Below, piece by piece: positions 24,825-34,304 of a stretch of 64,000 nucleotides of DNA (positions are counted from its first letter, which is position 1; every line of letters begins with the position of its first letter). This DNA comes from Actinomyces sp. Marseille-P3109 (GTDB lineage Bacteria; Actinomycetota; Actinomycetes; Actinomycetales; Actinomycetaceae): the NCBI RefSeq assembly GCF_900323545.1, contig NZ_OOHN01000008.1, forward strand, positions 1,975,144 through 2,039,143. Reading direction: 5' to 3'. Below the pieces are notes generated by a model. It saw only the letters and a program-made list of their open reading frames with translations, searched no databases and was not told the origin of the DNA. The position numbers were made by a program, and so were the translations under genes.

Positions 24825-25808
24825 ATGACGACTCGCAGTGCATGGGGTCTCGGCCTGGCGACCGTGACCGACGACGGCAACACCCTTGACGTGTGGTATC
24901 CCCGCCCGGTCCTCGGCGACGAGCCCGAGGACGGGCACGCCGACCTCCTGGCGACTCTGAGCGCCATGGAGCGTCGCGACGAGGCCCGGGGCGTGCACAC
25001 CACCGTGGTGCGCACCTGGGCCGACCTCGACGACGCCCCCCAGACCGTGGCCGGCGGCTACCTGCGCCTGCACGCCCTGTCCCACCGCCTGGCTAAGCCC
25101 AACACCATCAACCTGGACGGGATCTTCTCCCGCCTGCCCAACGTGGTGTGGACCTCCGCCGGCCCCTGCCGCGCCGAGGACTTCGAAACCACCCGCACCC
25201 GTCTGCGCGCCGCTCTGGGCCGCCCGGTCCAGGTCCACTCCGTGGACAAGTTCCCGCGCATGACCGACTACGTCCTGCCCTCGGGGGTGCGTATCGGCAA
25301 CGCCGCGAACGTGCGCCTGGGCGCCTACCTCTCCGAGGGCACCACGGTCATGCACGCCGGCTTCGTCAACTACAACGCCGGGACGCTGGGCCGCTCCATG
25401 GTTGAGGGCCGCATCTCCCAGGGCGTCATCATCGGTGACGGCTCCGACGTCGGCGGCGGCGCCTCCACGATGGGCATGCTCTCGGGCGGCGGCCGTCAGC
25501 GTGTGGCCCTGGGTGAGCGCTGCCTGCTGGGAGCCAACTCGGGGCTCGGGATCCCGCTGGGTGACGACTGCGTCGTCGAGGCGGGCCTGTACCTGACGGC
25601 CGGAACGAAGGTGTCCCTCATGCCGCAGGGCGGCGTGGTGCCCGGCAGCCACGGCCTGTTCGTGGAGCCGCGCGTGGTCTCGGCCCGCGAGCTGGCCGGC
25701 GCCTCCAACGTCCTGTTCCGCCGCAACTCCCAGTCCGGTGCCGTCGAGGCGCTGGCTCGCGGCGGCAAGGGCATCGAACTGGACTCAGCGCTGCACACGA
25801 ACCAGTAG
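24825..25808 (+). CDS. dapD: Tetrahydrodipicolinate N-succinyltransferase
   Basis: This 327-aa acyltransferase catalyses the succinylation step of meso-diaminopimelate/lysine biosynthesis, needed for peptidoglycan. The C-terminal half is a left-handed beta-helix with hexapeptide repeats ([35 protein letters not shown]). The N-terminal region ([19 protein letters not shown]) is typical of the actinobacterial DapD form. dapC, for the next step, lies 16 kb further on in this window. Confidence 0.93.
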   Translation: MTTRSAWGLGLATVTDDGNTLDVWYPRPVLGDEPEDGHADLLATLSAMERRDEARGVHTTVVRTWADLDDAPQTVAGGYLRLHALSHRLAKPNTINLDGIFSRLPNVVWTSAGPCRAEDFETTRTRLRAALGRPVQVHSVDKFPRMTDYVLPSGVRIGNAANVRLGAYLSEGTTVMHAGFVNYNAGTLGRSMVEGRISQGVIIGDGSDVGGGASTMGMLSGGGRQRVALGERCLLGANSGLGIPLGDDCVVEAGLYLTAGTKVSLMPQGGVVPGSHGLFVEPRVVSARELAGASNVLFRRNSQSGAVEALARGGKGIELDSALHTNQ

Positions 25809-25857
25809 GGCTGCTCACGTCCGCTGCTACAGCGCCTTGGACCGGCCGTCTTCCGCC

Positions 25858-28458
25858 TCAGCCGCGGGAGGCGGCCGGTGGCTTCGGGGCAGGCAGCGCG
25901 CTCAGGAGGAGCCGGGTGTAGGGCTGGGCGGGGTGCTTCATGAGCTCGGCCGTGGGGCCGGTCTCCACGAGGCGGCCGGCCTGGAGCACCGCCGTCGTGT
26001 CGGCGAGGTAGCGGGCCGAGGCCAGGTCGTGGGTGATGTAGAGGATGGACAGGCCTCGCTCCTGGCGCAGCCGCGCCAGCAGGTCGAGGATGCCGGCGCG
26101 CAGCGGGGCGTCCAGCATCGAGGTGGGTTCGTCGGCCACCAGCACCTCCGGGCCGCAGGCCAGGGCCCGGGCGATGGCCACGCGCTGACGCTGCCCGCCG
26201 GAGAGCTCGTGGGGACGCGCCCCCAGGAGGCCGGGCTCCAGGCCGACGGCGTCCAACAGCCGGGCAGCCTCGGCCACGGCGTCGGTCTGGTCGTCGGTTC
26301 CCCCGCCGGATTCCGGCGCGCTCCGGTGCAGGGCGAGGGCCCGTCCCAGCGTGCGCTCGACGCTGTGGGCCGGGTTGAGGGAGGCGAAGGGATCCTGGAA
26401 GACCATCTGGACCCGGTTGCGGTACTGGCGGGAGGCACGGCGCGGCCCGCGGGCCAGGACGTCGCGCCCCTCCAGAAGGAGGCGCCCCGCGGTGGGGGCC
26501 TCCAGGCGCGCGATGATGCGGGCGAGGGTCGACTTGCCCGAGCCGGTCCGCCCTACCAGGGCGAGGATCTCGCCGCGGTGCAGGGTCAGGTCGACGCCGG
26601 CCAGGGCCTGGATGGTGCGTCGCGAGAGCAAGCCGCCGGCGGGAAAGTCCTTGGACAGGCCTTTCACCTCGAGGACCGGCTCCGTCGGCGCCTCCGGCGG
26701 GCGGCCGGGGTCGGGCCGCACCGGCAGGCCGGCCATGAGCACCTTCGTGGCCGGGTGCGTGGGAGCGGTCAGGATGCTGGCGGTCGGCCCTTCCTCCACG
26801 AGGCGACCCGCCTCCATGACGCCGATGCGGTCGCACACCCCGGCCATGAGGGACAGGTCGTGGGTGATGAGCAGGACGGAGAAGCCCAAACGGGCTTTCA
26901 GACTGAGCACCAGTGCCATGACCTCCCGCTGGACGACGACGTCGAGTGCCGTGGTCGGCTCATCCAGGATGAGCAGGCGGGGCCCGAGCGCCAGGGCCAT
27001 GGCGATGACGATGCGCTGGCGCTGCCCACCGGAGAGCTGGTGGGGGTAGGCGCGCAGCCGGCCAACCGGAATGCCGACGGACTCCAGGAGCTCGGCGGCG
27101 CGCTCGCGGGCGGCGCGTCGTCGTAGGCCCTCATGGGTGGTCAGGACATCGGCGACCTGCTCGCCGATCGTCGTGACGGGGTTGAGGGCGTTCATGGCGG
27201 ACTGGGGGACGAGGGCGACCTCCCGCCAACGCAGGCGGCGCAGCTCACCCGGATCCAGGGCCAGGACGTCGCGCCCGCCCACCATGACACGGCCGGAGGT
27301 CACGCGCGCCGTGGGGCCCAGCAACCGCATGATCGCGGCTGCGGCCGTCGTCTTGCCGCAGCCGGAGGGACCGGCCAGGCCCACCACCTCGCCTGGCCCG
27401 ACAGTGAGGCTGAAACGGTCGACGCCGACGACGCGACGGCCGCCGTCTGCGCGTTCACCGCCGTCGGCGCCGTACTCGACGCTCAGGTCCTCGATGCGCA
27501 GGAGCGGCTCGCGGTCCCCGCCGTCTTCGACGATCGGGCCGGCCGAGTGTGCCGGAAGGCTGACGGGGCGCTCCACGTCAGGGCCTCCCCGAGTCGGCCG
27601 GCGCAGGCGGGGGTTGGTGGCCTCGTCGACGCCGGCGTTGATGAGGGCCAGGGCGTATGCGACCAGCGCGATGGCCAGGCCCGAGGGCACGAAAGTCCAC
27701 CAGCGGCCGGTCATGAGGGCGCCGTCGGTGGCGGCCCAGTGGAGGTTGGTGCCCCAGGACACGGAGCCGGACGAGCCGAGCCCCAGGAACTCGAGCCCGG
27801 CCTGGGCGCCGATGGCGGCGTTGACGCAGCCCAGCAGCGTCGACATGACGACGGAGGCCATGTTGGGCAGCATCTCCCCCGCCATGATCCGCACGGGTCC
27901 TTCCCCAGCGACGACGGCGGCCTCCACGAAGTCGGTGCCGCGCAGGCTCATGGCCTGGGCACGCAGGACGCGGGCGGCCCCGGCCCAGCCGGTGACGACG
28001 AGGACGATGAGGGTGCTGGCCCACCCCGGGGGCATGTAGGCGGCCAGGACGACGAGCAGCGGCAGCCCCGGCAGCAGGAGGAAGACGTTGGTGACCACGG
28101 ACAGCAGGCCGTCGACCGCCCGCCCCAGATATGCCGAGGTGAGGCCGACGACGAGGGCCACGAGGGTCGCCAGCACGCCGGCGCCCAGGCCCACGGCCAG
28201 GGAGGATCGGGCACCCCACAGGGTCATGGCGAGTACGTCCTGCCCCTTGGGAGTCACGCCGAGCCAGTGGGCCGGGCTCGGGCCGCAGGCCGGTGCGCCC
28301 GTGATGCGGGCGGGGTCGCCGGGACTGATGACGGGGGCCAGGAGCGCGGCGATGGCGAACAGGGCGAGGATCGTCGTCCCGGCCCGGGCCCGGCGGGAGC
28401 GGGTCAGGGAGGAGAGCAGTCCGGCCAGGGGGCCCCTGCGCCGTCGGGCCGGGCTCAT
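25858..28458 (-). CDS. Fused ABC importer subunit: permease (DppC-like) + two ATPase domains (DppD-DppF-like)
   Basis: The product (866 aa) joins three normally separate subunits. Residues ~20-280 form a DppC-type permease with the loop GTDFVEAAVVAGEGPVRIM. A first ATPase follows (Walker A GPSGCGKT 363-370, signature LSGGQ 475-479, Walker B LLILDE 495-500). The second ATPase has Walker A GRTGSGKS 636-643, LSGGQ 752-756 and VLVADE 782-787. The ATG at 28458 overlaps the stop of the DppB-like gene. The linker (~285-317) is Pro/Arg/Gly-rich. The frame continues upstream of 28458 but only as out-of-frame permease DNA. It imports oligopeptides or oligosaccharides delivered by the binding protein upstream in the operon. 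Confidence 0.9.
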   Translation of the reverse strand: MSPARRRRGPLAGLLSSLTRSRRARAGTTILALFAIAALLAPVISPGDPARITGAPACGPSPAHWLGVTPKGQDVLAMTLWGARSSLAVGLGAGVLATLVALVVGLTSAYLGRAVDGLLSVVTNVFLLLPGLPLLVVLAAYMPPGWASTLIVLVVTGWAGAARVLRAQAMSLRGTDFVEAAVVAGEGPVRIMAGEMLPNMASVVMSTLLGCVNAAIGAQAGLEFLGLGSSGSVSWGTNLHWAATDGALMTGRWWTFVPSGLAIALVAYALALINAGVDEATNPRLRRPTRGGPDVERPVSLPAHSAGPIVEDGGDREPLLRIEDLSVEYGADGGERADGGRRVVGVDRFSLTVGPGEVVGLAGPSGCGKTTAAAAIMRLLGPTARVTSGRVMVGGRDVLALDPGELRRLRWREVALVPQSAMNALNPVTTIGEQVADVLTTHEGLRRRAARERAAELLESVGIPVGRLRAYPHQLSGGQRQRIVIAMALALGPRLLILDEPTTALDVVVQREVMALVLSLKARLGFSVLLITHDLSLMAGVCDRIGVMEAGRLVEEGPTASILTAPTHPATKVLMAGLPVRPDPGRPPEAPTEPVLEVKGLSKDFPAGGLLSRRTIQALAGVDLTLHRGEILALVGRTGSGKSTLARIIARLEAPTAGRLLLEGRDVLARGPRRASRQYRNRVQMVFQDPFASLNPAHSVERTLGRALALHRSAPESGGGTDDQTDAVAEAARLLDAVGLEPGLLGARPHELSGGQRQRVAIARALACGPEVLVADEPTSMLDAPLRAGILDLLARLRQERGLSILYITHDLASARYLADTTAVLQAGRLVETGPTAELMKHPAQPYTRLLLSALPAPKPPAASRG

Positions 28459-29450
28459 GACTCCCCCTGACCGCTGGCGCGCACGCGGGGGTCGAGGCGG
28501 ACGTAGACGAGGTCGACCAGGAGGTTCGCGGCCAGGACGGCGGCGGTGATGGTCAGGAAGATGCCCTGCATGAGCGGGTAGTCCAGGGCGCTCACAGCGC
28601 TGAAGAGCTGGTAGCCGATGCCTGGGTAGGCGAAGACGACCTCGGTGAGCATGGAGCCGCCGACGACGAAACCGAGTGACGTGCCGATGTTGGTCACTGT
28701 GGGCAGCATGGCGTTGCGGGCGGCGTAGCGCAGCATGATCCGCGAGCGCGCGAGCCCCTTGGCCTCGGCCAGGAGGATGTAGTCCTGGGAGGCGGTGGAG
28801 ATCATCGTGTTGCGCATCCCCAGGGCCCAGCCGCCCAGGGAGACCGCGACGATGGTGAGGGCCGGCAGCGCGAGGTGCTGGGCGACATCGGCCAGGAAGG
28901 TCGGGCTGGTCCAGTCCACGACGGTCCCTGCGGTGTAGGCGTGGCGCAGCGGGAACCAGCCCAGCCCCACGCCCAGGACGTAGAGGGCGCCCATGGCCAG
29001 CCAGAAGTAGGGGAAGGAGCCGAGGAGGACCAGGAGGGGCACGAGGATCGAGTCGGCCGCTCCCCCGCGCCGCCAGGCCGCCAGGATCCCCAGCAGGCTG
29101 CCGGCGCCGGCCGCGATGACCAGGGCGGCTCCGCCCAGCAGGACGGTCCAGCCGATCTGGCTGCCGATGACCTCGCTGACGGGGGCCGGGAAGCGGGAGA
29201 TGGACACTCCCAGGTCCCCGGTGAGGACGGACCGGAGGTACCTGAGGTACTGCTGCCACAGGGGTGCGTCGTCCAGCCCGAACAGCCGGCGCAGCTGGAG
29301 GGCCTGCGTCTCGGTGAGACGGGCACCGGAGCGGGCGAACATGCGTGAGACGGGGTCGCCGGGCATGAGCCGGGGCAGGAGGAAGTTGAGGGTGATCGAG
29401 GCCCAGAGGGCCACGAGGTAGTAACCCAGGCGCTTGAGGATGTAGGCCAC
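28455..29450 (-). CDS. Oligopeptide-type ABC transporter permease (DppB-like)
   Basis: This 331-aa permease has six helices. The start VAYILKRLGYYLVALW is the usual DppB N-terminus. RLMPGDPVSRMFARSG and the cytoplasmic loop YILLAEAKGLARSRIMLRYA (coupling motif) are conserved. The GTG at 29450 has GGAGGGA upstream. It overlaps the fused permease-ATPase gene (ATGA), so a 1:1 ratio of the two permease halves is likely. Confidence 0.9.
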   Translation of the reverse strand: MAYILKRLGYYLVALWASITLNFLLPRLMPGDPVSRMFARSGARLTETQALQLRRLFGLDDAPLWQQYLRYLRSVLTGDLGVSISRFPAPVSEVIGSQIGWTVLLGGAALVIAAGAGSLLGILAAWRRGGAADSILVPLLVLLGSFPYFWLAMGALYVLGVGLGWFPLRHAYTAGTVVDWTSPTFLADVAQHLALPALTIVAVSLGGWALGMRNTMISTASQDYILLAEAKGLARSRIMLRYAARNAMLPTVTNIGTSLGFVVGGSMLTEVVFAYPGIGYQLFSAVSALDYPLMQGIFLTITAAVLAANLLVDLVYVRLDPRVRASGQGES

Positions 29451-29491
29451 CGGCGTATCCCTCCCTCCCGGTCCTGAGGTGCGAGCAGCTG

Positions 29492-29514
29492 CGGGCGACT
29501 CGATCCGTCGCCCG
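29492..29514 (-). promoter_or_regulatory. Intercistronic stem-loop between binding-protein and permease genes
   Basis: CGGGCGAC and GTCGCCCG form a perfect 8-bp stem with a 7-nt loop in the 146-bp gap. Such hairpins commonly stabilise or attenuate the message so that binding protein is made in excess. Confidence 0.45.
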
Positions 29515-29596
29515 GGACAGTGTCCCCGCTCTGGCTGAGAGCCCGGTAGTCGCGCTCGGACCCGCCGGCGTGGGGAGGCCGCCCTGAGGCGACGGC

Positions 29597-31324
29597 TCAG
29601 GCACGGGGTCTGAGGGAGTTGAGGACCAGGACGGTGGTGGCGGCGCGGGTGCTCAGTGAGGCGTAGGGGTTGTCCTGGCTGGGCCATCCGGTGAAGTGCT
29701 CGTCGGTGTAGGCACCCCAGATCGGCCCGGGGAACAGGGGGATGACGGGGAGCTGGTCGGCGTAGCGCTGCTGGATCTGGTGGCAGATCTCGATCTGGCG
29801 GGCCTGGTCGGTGGTGGCGGCGAACTGGCTGAGCAGGGCGGTGGCCTGCTCGTCGCCGAAGCGGTGGTAGTTCTCCAGGGCGTGGGTGCCGATCGGCTTG
29901 ACCTTCTGGGTGCTCATGGTCGCCTCGTAGTAGGTGTACGGGGTGGCGCCCAGCGAGGACCAGCACACGGCGGTCTCGAAGGTGCCGGTCTCCAGGGCTG
30001 CGGTGACCTCGCTCCAGTCCGGTGAGTCGATGGTGGCGCTGATGCCGACGTCGGCGAGGTTCTGGACGATGATCTGGGCCACGCTGACCCAGTCCGACGA
30101 CGTCGAGCCCACCGAGATCGTCAGGGCGAGCGGCTTGCCGTCCAGGCCCAGGCGCTTGGAGTCGGCCCCGAGGGCGTATCCGGCGGCATCGAGGGCGGCG
30201 GCCGCGGCGGCCTTGTCGTAGGTGCACAGGGGTGCGGCGGCCACGGCCGGGTCCTTCCAGGCCTGGAAGCTGTCCCCCAGGCCGGTGGGGTCGGCGGGCT
30301 GGGCGTAGCCGGACATGCCGGTGGCGCAGATGGTCGTGCGGTCGACGGCCTGGCTGAGGGCCTTGCGGAAGGCGGGGTCGTTGTAGGGGGCCCTGGTGGT
30401 GTTGAGGGTCCACTGGATGGTGGAGTCTGCGCCGGGGAACCAGTAGTGGCGGTGGGCGGGGTCCTTGTCGATGTAGGCGCTCTGGATGTCGGCCATGTAC
30501 TGGGGCGCCCAGTCGACGTCGCCGCTGACGGCGGCCAGGTTGGCACTGTCGTTGCCGGCGAAGGCCAGCATGCGGATGCCGGGGACCGAGGCGTGGTCGG
30601 CCGTGCTGGCGGTGGCGGAGCTCGAGGGGGAGTCACCGACGTCGTCGTCCTGGCGCTTGTTGCCCCAGTAGGTGGGGTTGGGCATGAGGTCGAAGGACTG
30701 GGCCTGGAAGCTGGTGACCTTGGTGAAGGGTCCGGTGGCCACGGGGTCGGGGTTGGGGTACTTGGCGGGCTCGGAGATGGCGGACCACACGTGGTCGGGG
30801 GCGATGAGCTGGCTGCCGAGCTCCTGCAGGGCGACGGAGCAGGGGCGGGTGAAGGTGAGGGTGACTGCGGTGGCGTTGTTGGCGGTGACGGAGTCGAGGT
30901 AGTCGTAGCCGCCGGTGACGGCGCGGTGGACGGCGAAGGTAGTGACGACGTCCTTGGCGACCAGGGGCCTGCCGTCGGACCAGGTCACGCCGGGGCGCAG
31001 GTGGAAGGTGAGGGAGGCGGCATCGTCGGACATGGCCCAGGACTCGGCGAGCCAGGGGGTGATCTCGCCGCTGAGGGGATTGACGATGAGGAGGGGCTCG
31101 TAGACGGCCTGCCCGGTCATGGGGGCGCTGTTGGTGGTGAAGGGGTTGAAGTTGCGGGTGAAGGTACCCATGTCCTCGCGCGGGATCGTCAGCAGGCGCG
31201 GGCCGCTGGAGCTCTTGGAGCACCCGGAGGCGGCCAGGAGGACCGCGAGGGCTCCGCCGGCGCCTCCGGCCAGGACCCGGCGGCGGGACGGTCCTGGCCA
31301 GCGGGGTGAGACCTCGGTGGGCAC
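29597..31324 (-). CDS. SBP_bac_5 substrate-binding lipoprotein
   Basis: This 575-aa extracellular solute-binding protein of family 5 has normal domain order. The signal RRRVLAGGAGGALAVLLAASGC combines an Arg pair with a lipobox and may use the Tat route. The N-terminal FTRNFNPFTTNSAPMTGQAV, the middle SFQAQSFDLMPNPTYWGNK and the C-terminal DQLPVIPLFPGPIWGAYTDE are family landmarks. The start phrase resembles sugar-oligomer binders (cellobiose type) as much as peptide binders, so the ligand is open. AAAGGA precedes the GTG at 31324. It is the first gene of a three-gene operon. Confidence 0.88.
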   Translation of the reverse strand: MPTEVSPRWPGPSRRRVLAGGAGGALAVLLAASGCSKSSSGPRLLTIPREDMGTFTRNFNPFTTNSAPMTGQAVYEPLLIVNPLSGEITPWLAESWAMSDDAASLTFHLRPGVTWSDGRPLVAKDVVTTFAVHRAVTGGYDYLDSVTANNATAVTLTFTRPCSVALQELGSQLIAPDHVWSAISEPAKYPNPDPVATGPFTKVTSFQAQSFDLMPNPTYWGNKRQDDDVGDSPSSSATASTADHASVPGIRMLAFAGNDSANLAAVSGDVDWAPQYMADIQSAYIDKDPAHRHYWFPGADSTIQWTLNTTRAPYNDPAFRKALSQAVDRTTICATGMSGYAQPADPTGLGDSFQAWKDPAVAAAPLCTYDKAAAAAALDAAGYALGADSKRLGLDGKPLALTISVGSTSSDWVSVAQIIVQNLADVGISATIDSPDWSEVTAALETGTFETAVCWSSLGATPYTYYEATMSTQKVKPIGTHALENYHRFGDEQATALLSQFAATTDQARQIEICHQIQQRYADQLPVIPLFPGPIWGAYTDEHFTGWPSQDNPYASLSTRAATTVLVLNSLRPRA

Positions 31325-31572
31325 GGCTGGTCCTTTCGTCCAGGGAGTTCCTACTTGCCGGGCGAGATTATCGCGCTGCCGGGCCGTTCACCCTGGGCAC
31401 AGAGGCCGCTGGCGAGGACACCGAGCCTCAGGAGGACGGCGAGCACGGAATGTCCGGGCGCATGCCTGAGCCGGGGCTATGAAATACAACGTTCACACTC
31501 TATGCCAGCATCGAGGTTTTCGTTATCATAGTGATGAGTTTTTCTGCGCCAGCGAGGGGAGGCAGGGTGACG

Positions 31573-32346
31573 ATGACACCCACGACCGCCCATGCCCCTG
31601 AGGCCGCCCGACCCGTCGGTGACGCGCTGCCGCCCCGGCGCAGGCGCCGCACCCCCGTGTGGGCCTCGCAGCGGGTCCTCAAGGCGACCATGGCGGTCAC
31701 GGGCACGATCATGGCCCTGTTCGTCATGGTCCACATGATCGGCAACCTCAAGGTTCTCGCGGGTCCTGAGGCCTTCAACGGCTACGCCGCCTGGCTGCGG
31801 GAGGTCGCCTACCCGCTCCTACCGCATGAGGGCCTCCTGTGGGCGATGCGCCTGGCGCTGGGCGCGTGCATCGTGCTGCACGTGGCCGCGGGAATCACGC
31901 TGTGGCGGCGCGCGAGGGGTGCGCGCGGGCCCTTCCGACGTCGGGCTCTGCCCGCCCGCACCATCGGCGCTCGCTCCATGCTCGTCACCGGCGCCCTCAT
32001 CGGGGTCTTCGTCCTCGTCCACATCCTCGACCTGACCATCGGCCGCCTCATCGCCCCTGAGAGCTTCCAGGCGCCGACGACGTCGAACGGCGAGCTGCAG
32101 GTCAGCGCCTACCACAACCTCGTGGCGAGCCTGTCGCGTCCCGGCATGGCGGTCTTCTACAGCCTGGTCATGCTGGCACTGTCCCTCCATCTGGCGCAGG
32201 GCCTGTGGAACGTGGTCATCGACCTGGGCGGCACCGGTCCCCGGCTGCGCCAGGCGTGCCGTGCCGTCGCCCTGGCCGTGGCCCTGGCCATCGCGGTCGT
32301 CAACGGTCTGCTGCCGGTGCTCATCTGCACGGGGGTGATCGGATGA
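31573..32346 (+). CDS. sdhC: Succinate dehydrogenase cytochrome b subunit
   Basis: This ~257-aa membrane anchor is of the single-subunit, five-helix, di-heme type, paired with menaquinone rather than ubiquinone. Helices are visible around MAVTGTIMALFVMVHMIGNL, RLALGACIVLHVAAGITLW, VTGALIGVFVLVHILDL, FYSLVMLALSLHLAQGLW and ALAIAVVNGLLPVLICTG, each of the first four with a His suitable for heme ligation. GAGGGGAGG (31554-31562) could serve the GTG at 31567 or the ATG at 31573. The stop overlaps the sdhA start (ATGA). No sdhD is present, as expected for this type. Confidence 0.88.
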   Translation: MTPTTAHAPEAARPVGDALPPRRRRRTPVWASQRVLKATMAVTGTIMALFVMVHMIGNLKVLAGPEAFNGYAAWLREVAYPLLPHEGLLWAMRLALGACIVLHVAAGITLWRRARGARGPFRRRALPARTIGARSMLVTGALIGVFVLVHILDLTIGRLIAPESFQAPTTSNGELQVSAYHNLVASLSRPGMAVFYSLVMLALSLHLAQGLWNVVIDLGGTGPRLRQACRAVALAVALAIAVVNGLLPVLICTGVIG

Positions 32347-34304
32347 GTGCGAGCACGCAACCGGCCGTCGGCGGCCTGTACGACGTCGGTGAGGACCTCG
32401 ACGCGCGCCTGCCGGACTGCCCTCCCGAGCAGGCCTGGGAGCGTCGGCGCGACGAGTACCGCCTGGTCAACCCCTCCAACCGCCGCAAGCTGACCGTCAT
32501 CGTGGTGGGCGCCGGGCTGGCCGGTTCCGGGGCGGCCGCGACCCTGGGGCGCCTGGGCTACCGGGTGGAGTGCTTCAGCCTGCACGACGCCCCGCGCCGT
32601 GCCCACTCGGTGGCCGCGCAGGGCGGGATCAACGCCGCCCGGGCCCGCAAGGTCGACGGCGACTCGCTGGCGCGCTTCGTCAAGGACACCGTCAAGGGCG
32701 GGGACTACCGGGGGCGGGAGGCCGACGTCGTGCGCCTGGGGCTGGAGTCCGGCCGGGTCATCGATCACATGGAGGCGATCGGGGCGCCCTTCGCCCGCGA
32801 GTACGGCGGCCAGCTCGCCACCCGCTCCTTCGGCGGGGTGCAGGTCTCGCGCACCTACTACACACGCGGGCAGACCGGACAGCAGCTGGAGATCGCCTGC
32901 GCCCAGGCCCTCCAGGAGCAGATCGCCGCCGGGAGCGTCCACATGCACACCCGCACTGAGATGCTCGACCTCATCGTGGCCGACTCCCGTGCCCAGGGCA
33001 TCGTCACCCGGGATCTGCTCACCGGCGAGGTGAGCGCCCACACCGCTCACGCCGTCGTGCTGGCCACCGGCGGCTACGGCAGCGTCTACCACTACTCGAC
33101 CCTGGCCATGGCCTCCAACGCCACCGCCACCTGGCGCGCCCACCGGCGCGGGGCGGCCTTCGCCTCCGCCTGCATGGTGCAGTTCCACCCCACGGCGCTG
33201 CCGGTGAGCTCGCACTGGCAGTCCAAGACCACCCTCATGAGCGAGTCCCTGCGCAACGACGGGCGCATCTGGGTGCCCGCGCGCCTCGGGGACGAGCGGC
33301 CCCCGAACGACATCCCCGAGGACGAGCGCGACTACTACCTGGAGCGCAAGTACCCGGCCTTCGGCAACCTCACCCCGCGCGACGTGGCCTCACGCAACGC
33401 CCGTGAGCAGATCGAGTCCGGCCGCGGCGTCGGGCCGCTGCGCAACTCGGTCTACCTCGACTTCCGCGACGCGCTGGAGCGGCTGGGCAAGGAGACCATC
33501 GCCTCGCGCTACGGCAACCTGTTCGAGATGTACCTCGACGCCACCGGCGAGGACCCTTACGAGGTGCCCATGCGCATCGCCCCGGGCGCCCACTTCACGA
33601 TGGGTGGGCTGTGGGTGGACTTCGACCAGATGTCCACCATCCCGGGACTGTTCGTGGGCGGGGAGGCCTCGAACAACTACCACGGCGCCAACCGCCTGGG
33701 GGCGAACTCGCTGCTGAGCGCCAGCGTGGACGGCTGGTTCGTGCTGCCGCTGGCAGTGCCGAACTACCTGGCCGGGCTGGTGGGCAGCAAGCCCCTGAGC
33801 CCCGACGCACCGGAGGCGATCCAGACCGTGGCCGCAACCCGTGAGCGCATCGAGTCACTGAAGGCGGTGGGCGGAACCCACCGTCCCGTGTGGTTCCACC
33901 GCCGTCTGGGTGAGATCCTCTACGCCGGCTGCGGGGTCAGCCGCTCCGAGACGGGGCTGCTGCGTGCGCTGGAGGAGGTGCGCGCCCTGCGCGAGGAGTT
34001 CTGGGCCGACGTCACCGTGGTCGGGGGCCAGGCGCGACTCAATCAGGAGCTGGAGAGGGCACTGCGGGTCGCCGACTTCCTGGAGCTGGCGGAGGTCATG
34101 ATCCTTGACGCCCTGGACCGGCGCGAGTCCGCCGGCGCCCACTTCCGCGAGGAGTACGCGACGCAGGGCGGCGAGGCCCAGCGCAATGACGATGCCTGGT
34201 GCTCCGTGTCGGCCTGGCAGACGGGGCCCGACGGCGGGCACACACGCCGGTCCGAGCCGCTGAGCTTCTCGCTGGTGCCCATGCAGGTGAGGGATTACCG
34301 ATGA
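32343..34304 (+). CDS. sdhA: Succinate dehydrogenase / fumarate reductase flavoprotein subunit
   Basis: This 653-aa catalytic subunit carries the FAD-binding GAGLAGSGAAATLGRLGY, the covalent-flavin site region HSVAAQGGINAARA (His), the substrate-site HPTALPVSSHW and the C-terminal HFTMGGLWVDFDQMSTIPGL / GGEASNNYHGANRLGANSLL segments. The N-terminal ~45 residues before the Rossmann fold are typical of the actinobacterial type. Start and stop overlap sdhC and sdhB by ATGA. With menaquinone it may run in either direction, oxidising succinate or reducing fumarate. Confidence 0.95.
   Translation: MSASTQPAVGGLYDVGEDLDARLPDCPPEQAWERRRDEYRLVNPSNRRKLTVIVVGAGLAGSGAAATLGRLGYRVECFSLHDAPRRAHSVAAQGGINAARARKVDGDSLARFVKDTVKGGDYRGREADVVRLGLESGRVIDHMEAIGAPFAREYGGQLATRSFGGVQVSRTYYTRGQTGQQLEIACAQALQEQIAAGSVHMHTRTEMLDLIVADSRAQGIVTRDLLTGEVSAHTAHAVVLATGGYGSVYHYSTLAMASNATATWRAHRRGAAFASACMVQFHPTALPVSSHWQSKTTLMSESLRNDGRIWVPARLGDERPPNDIPEDERDYYLERKYPAFGNLTPRDVASRNAREQIESGRGVGPLRNSVYLDFRDALERLGKETIASRYGNLFEMYLDATGEDPYEVPMRIAPGAHFTMGGLWVDFDQMSTIPGLFVGGEASNNYHGANRLGANSLLSASVDGWFVLPLAVPNYLAGLVGSKPLSPDAPEAIQTVAATRERIESLKAVGGTHRPVWFHRRLGEILYAGCGVSRSETGLLRALEEVRALREEFWADVTVVGGQARLNQELERALRVADFLELAEVMILDALDRRESAGAHFREEYATQGGEAQRNDDAWCSVSAWQTGPDGGHTRRSEPLSFSLVPMQVRDYR

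Noticed and set aside
28459..29604. N-terminal extension of the fused permease-ATPase frame
   Set aside because: This DNA codes for the DppB-like permease in another frame, and the extension reads as Pro/Arg-rich nonsense. The ATG at 28458 is well placed.
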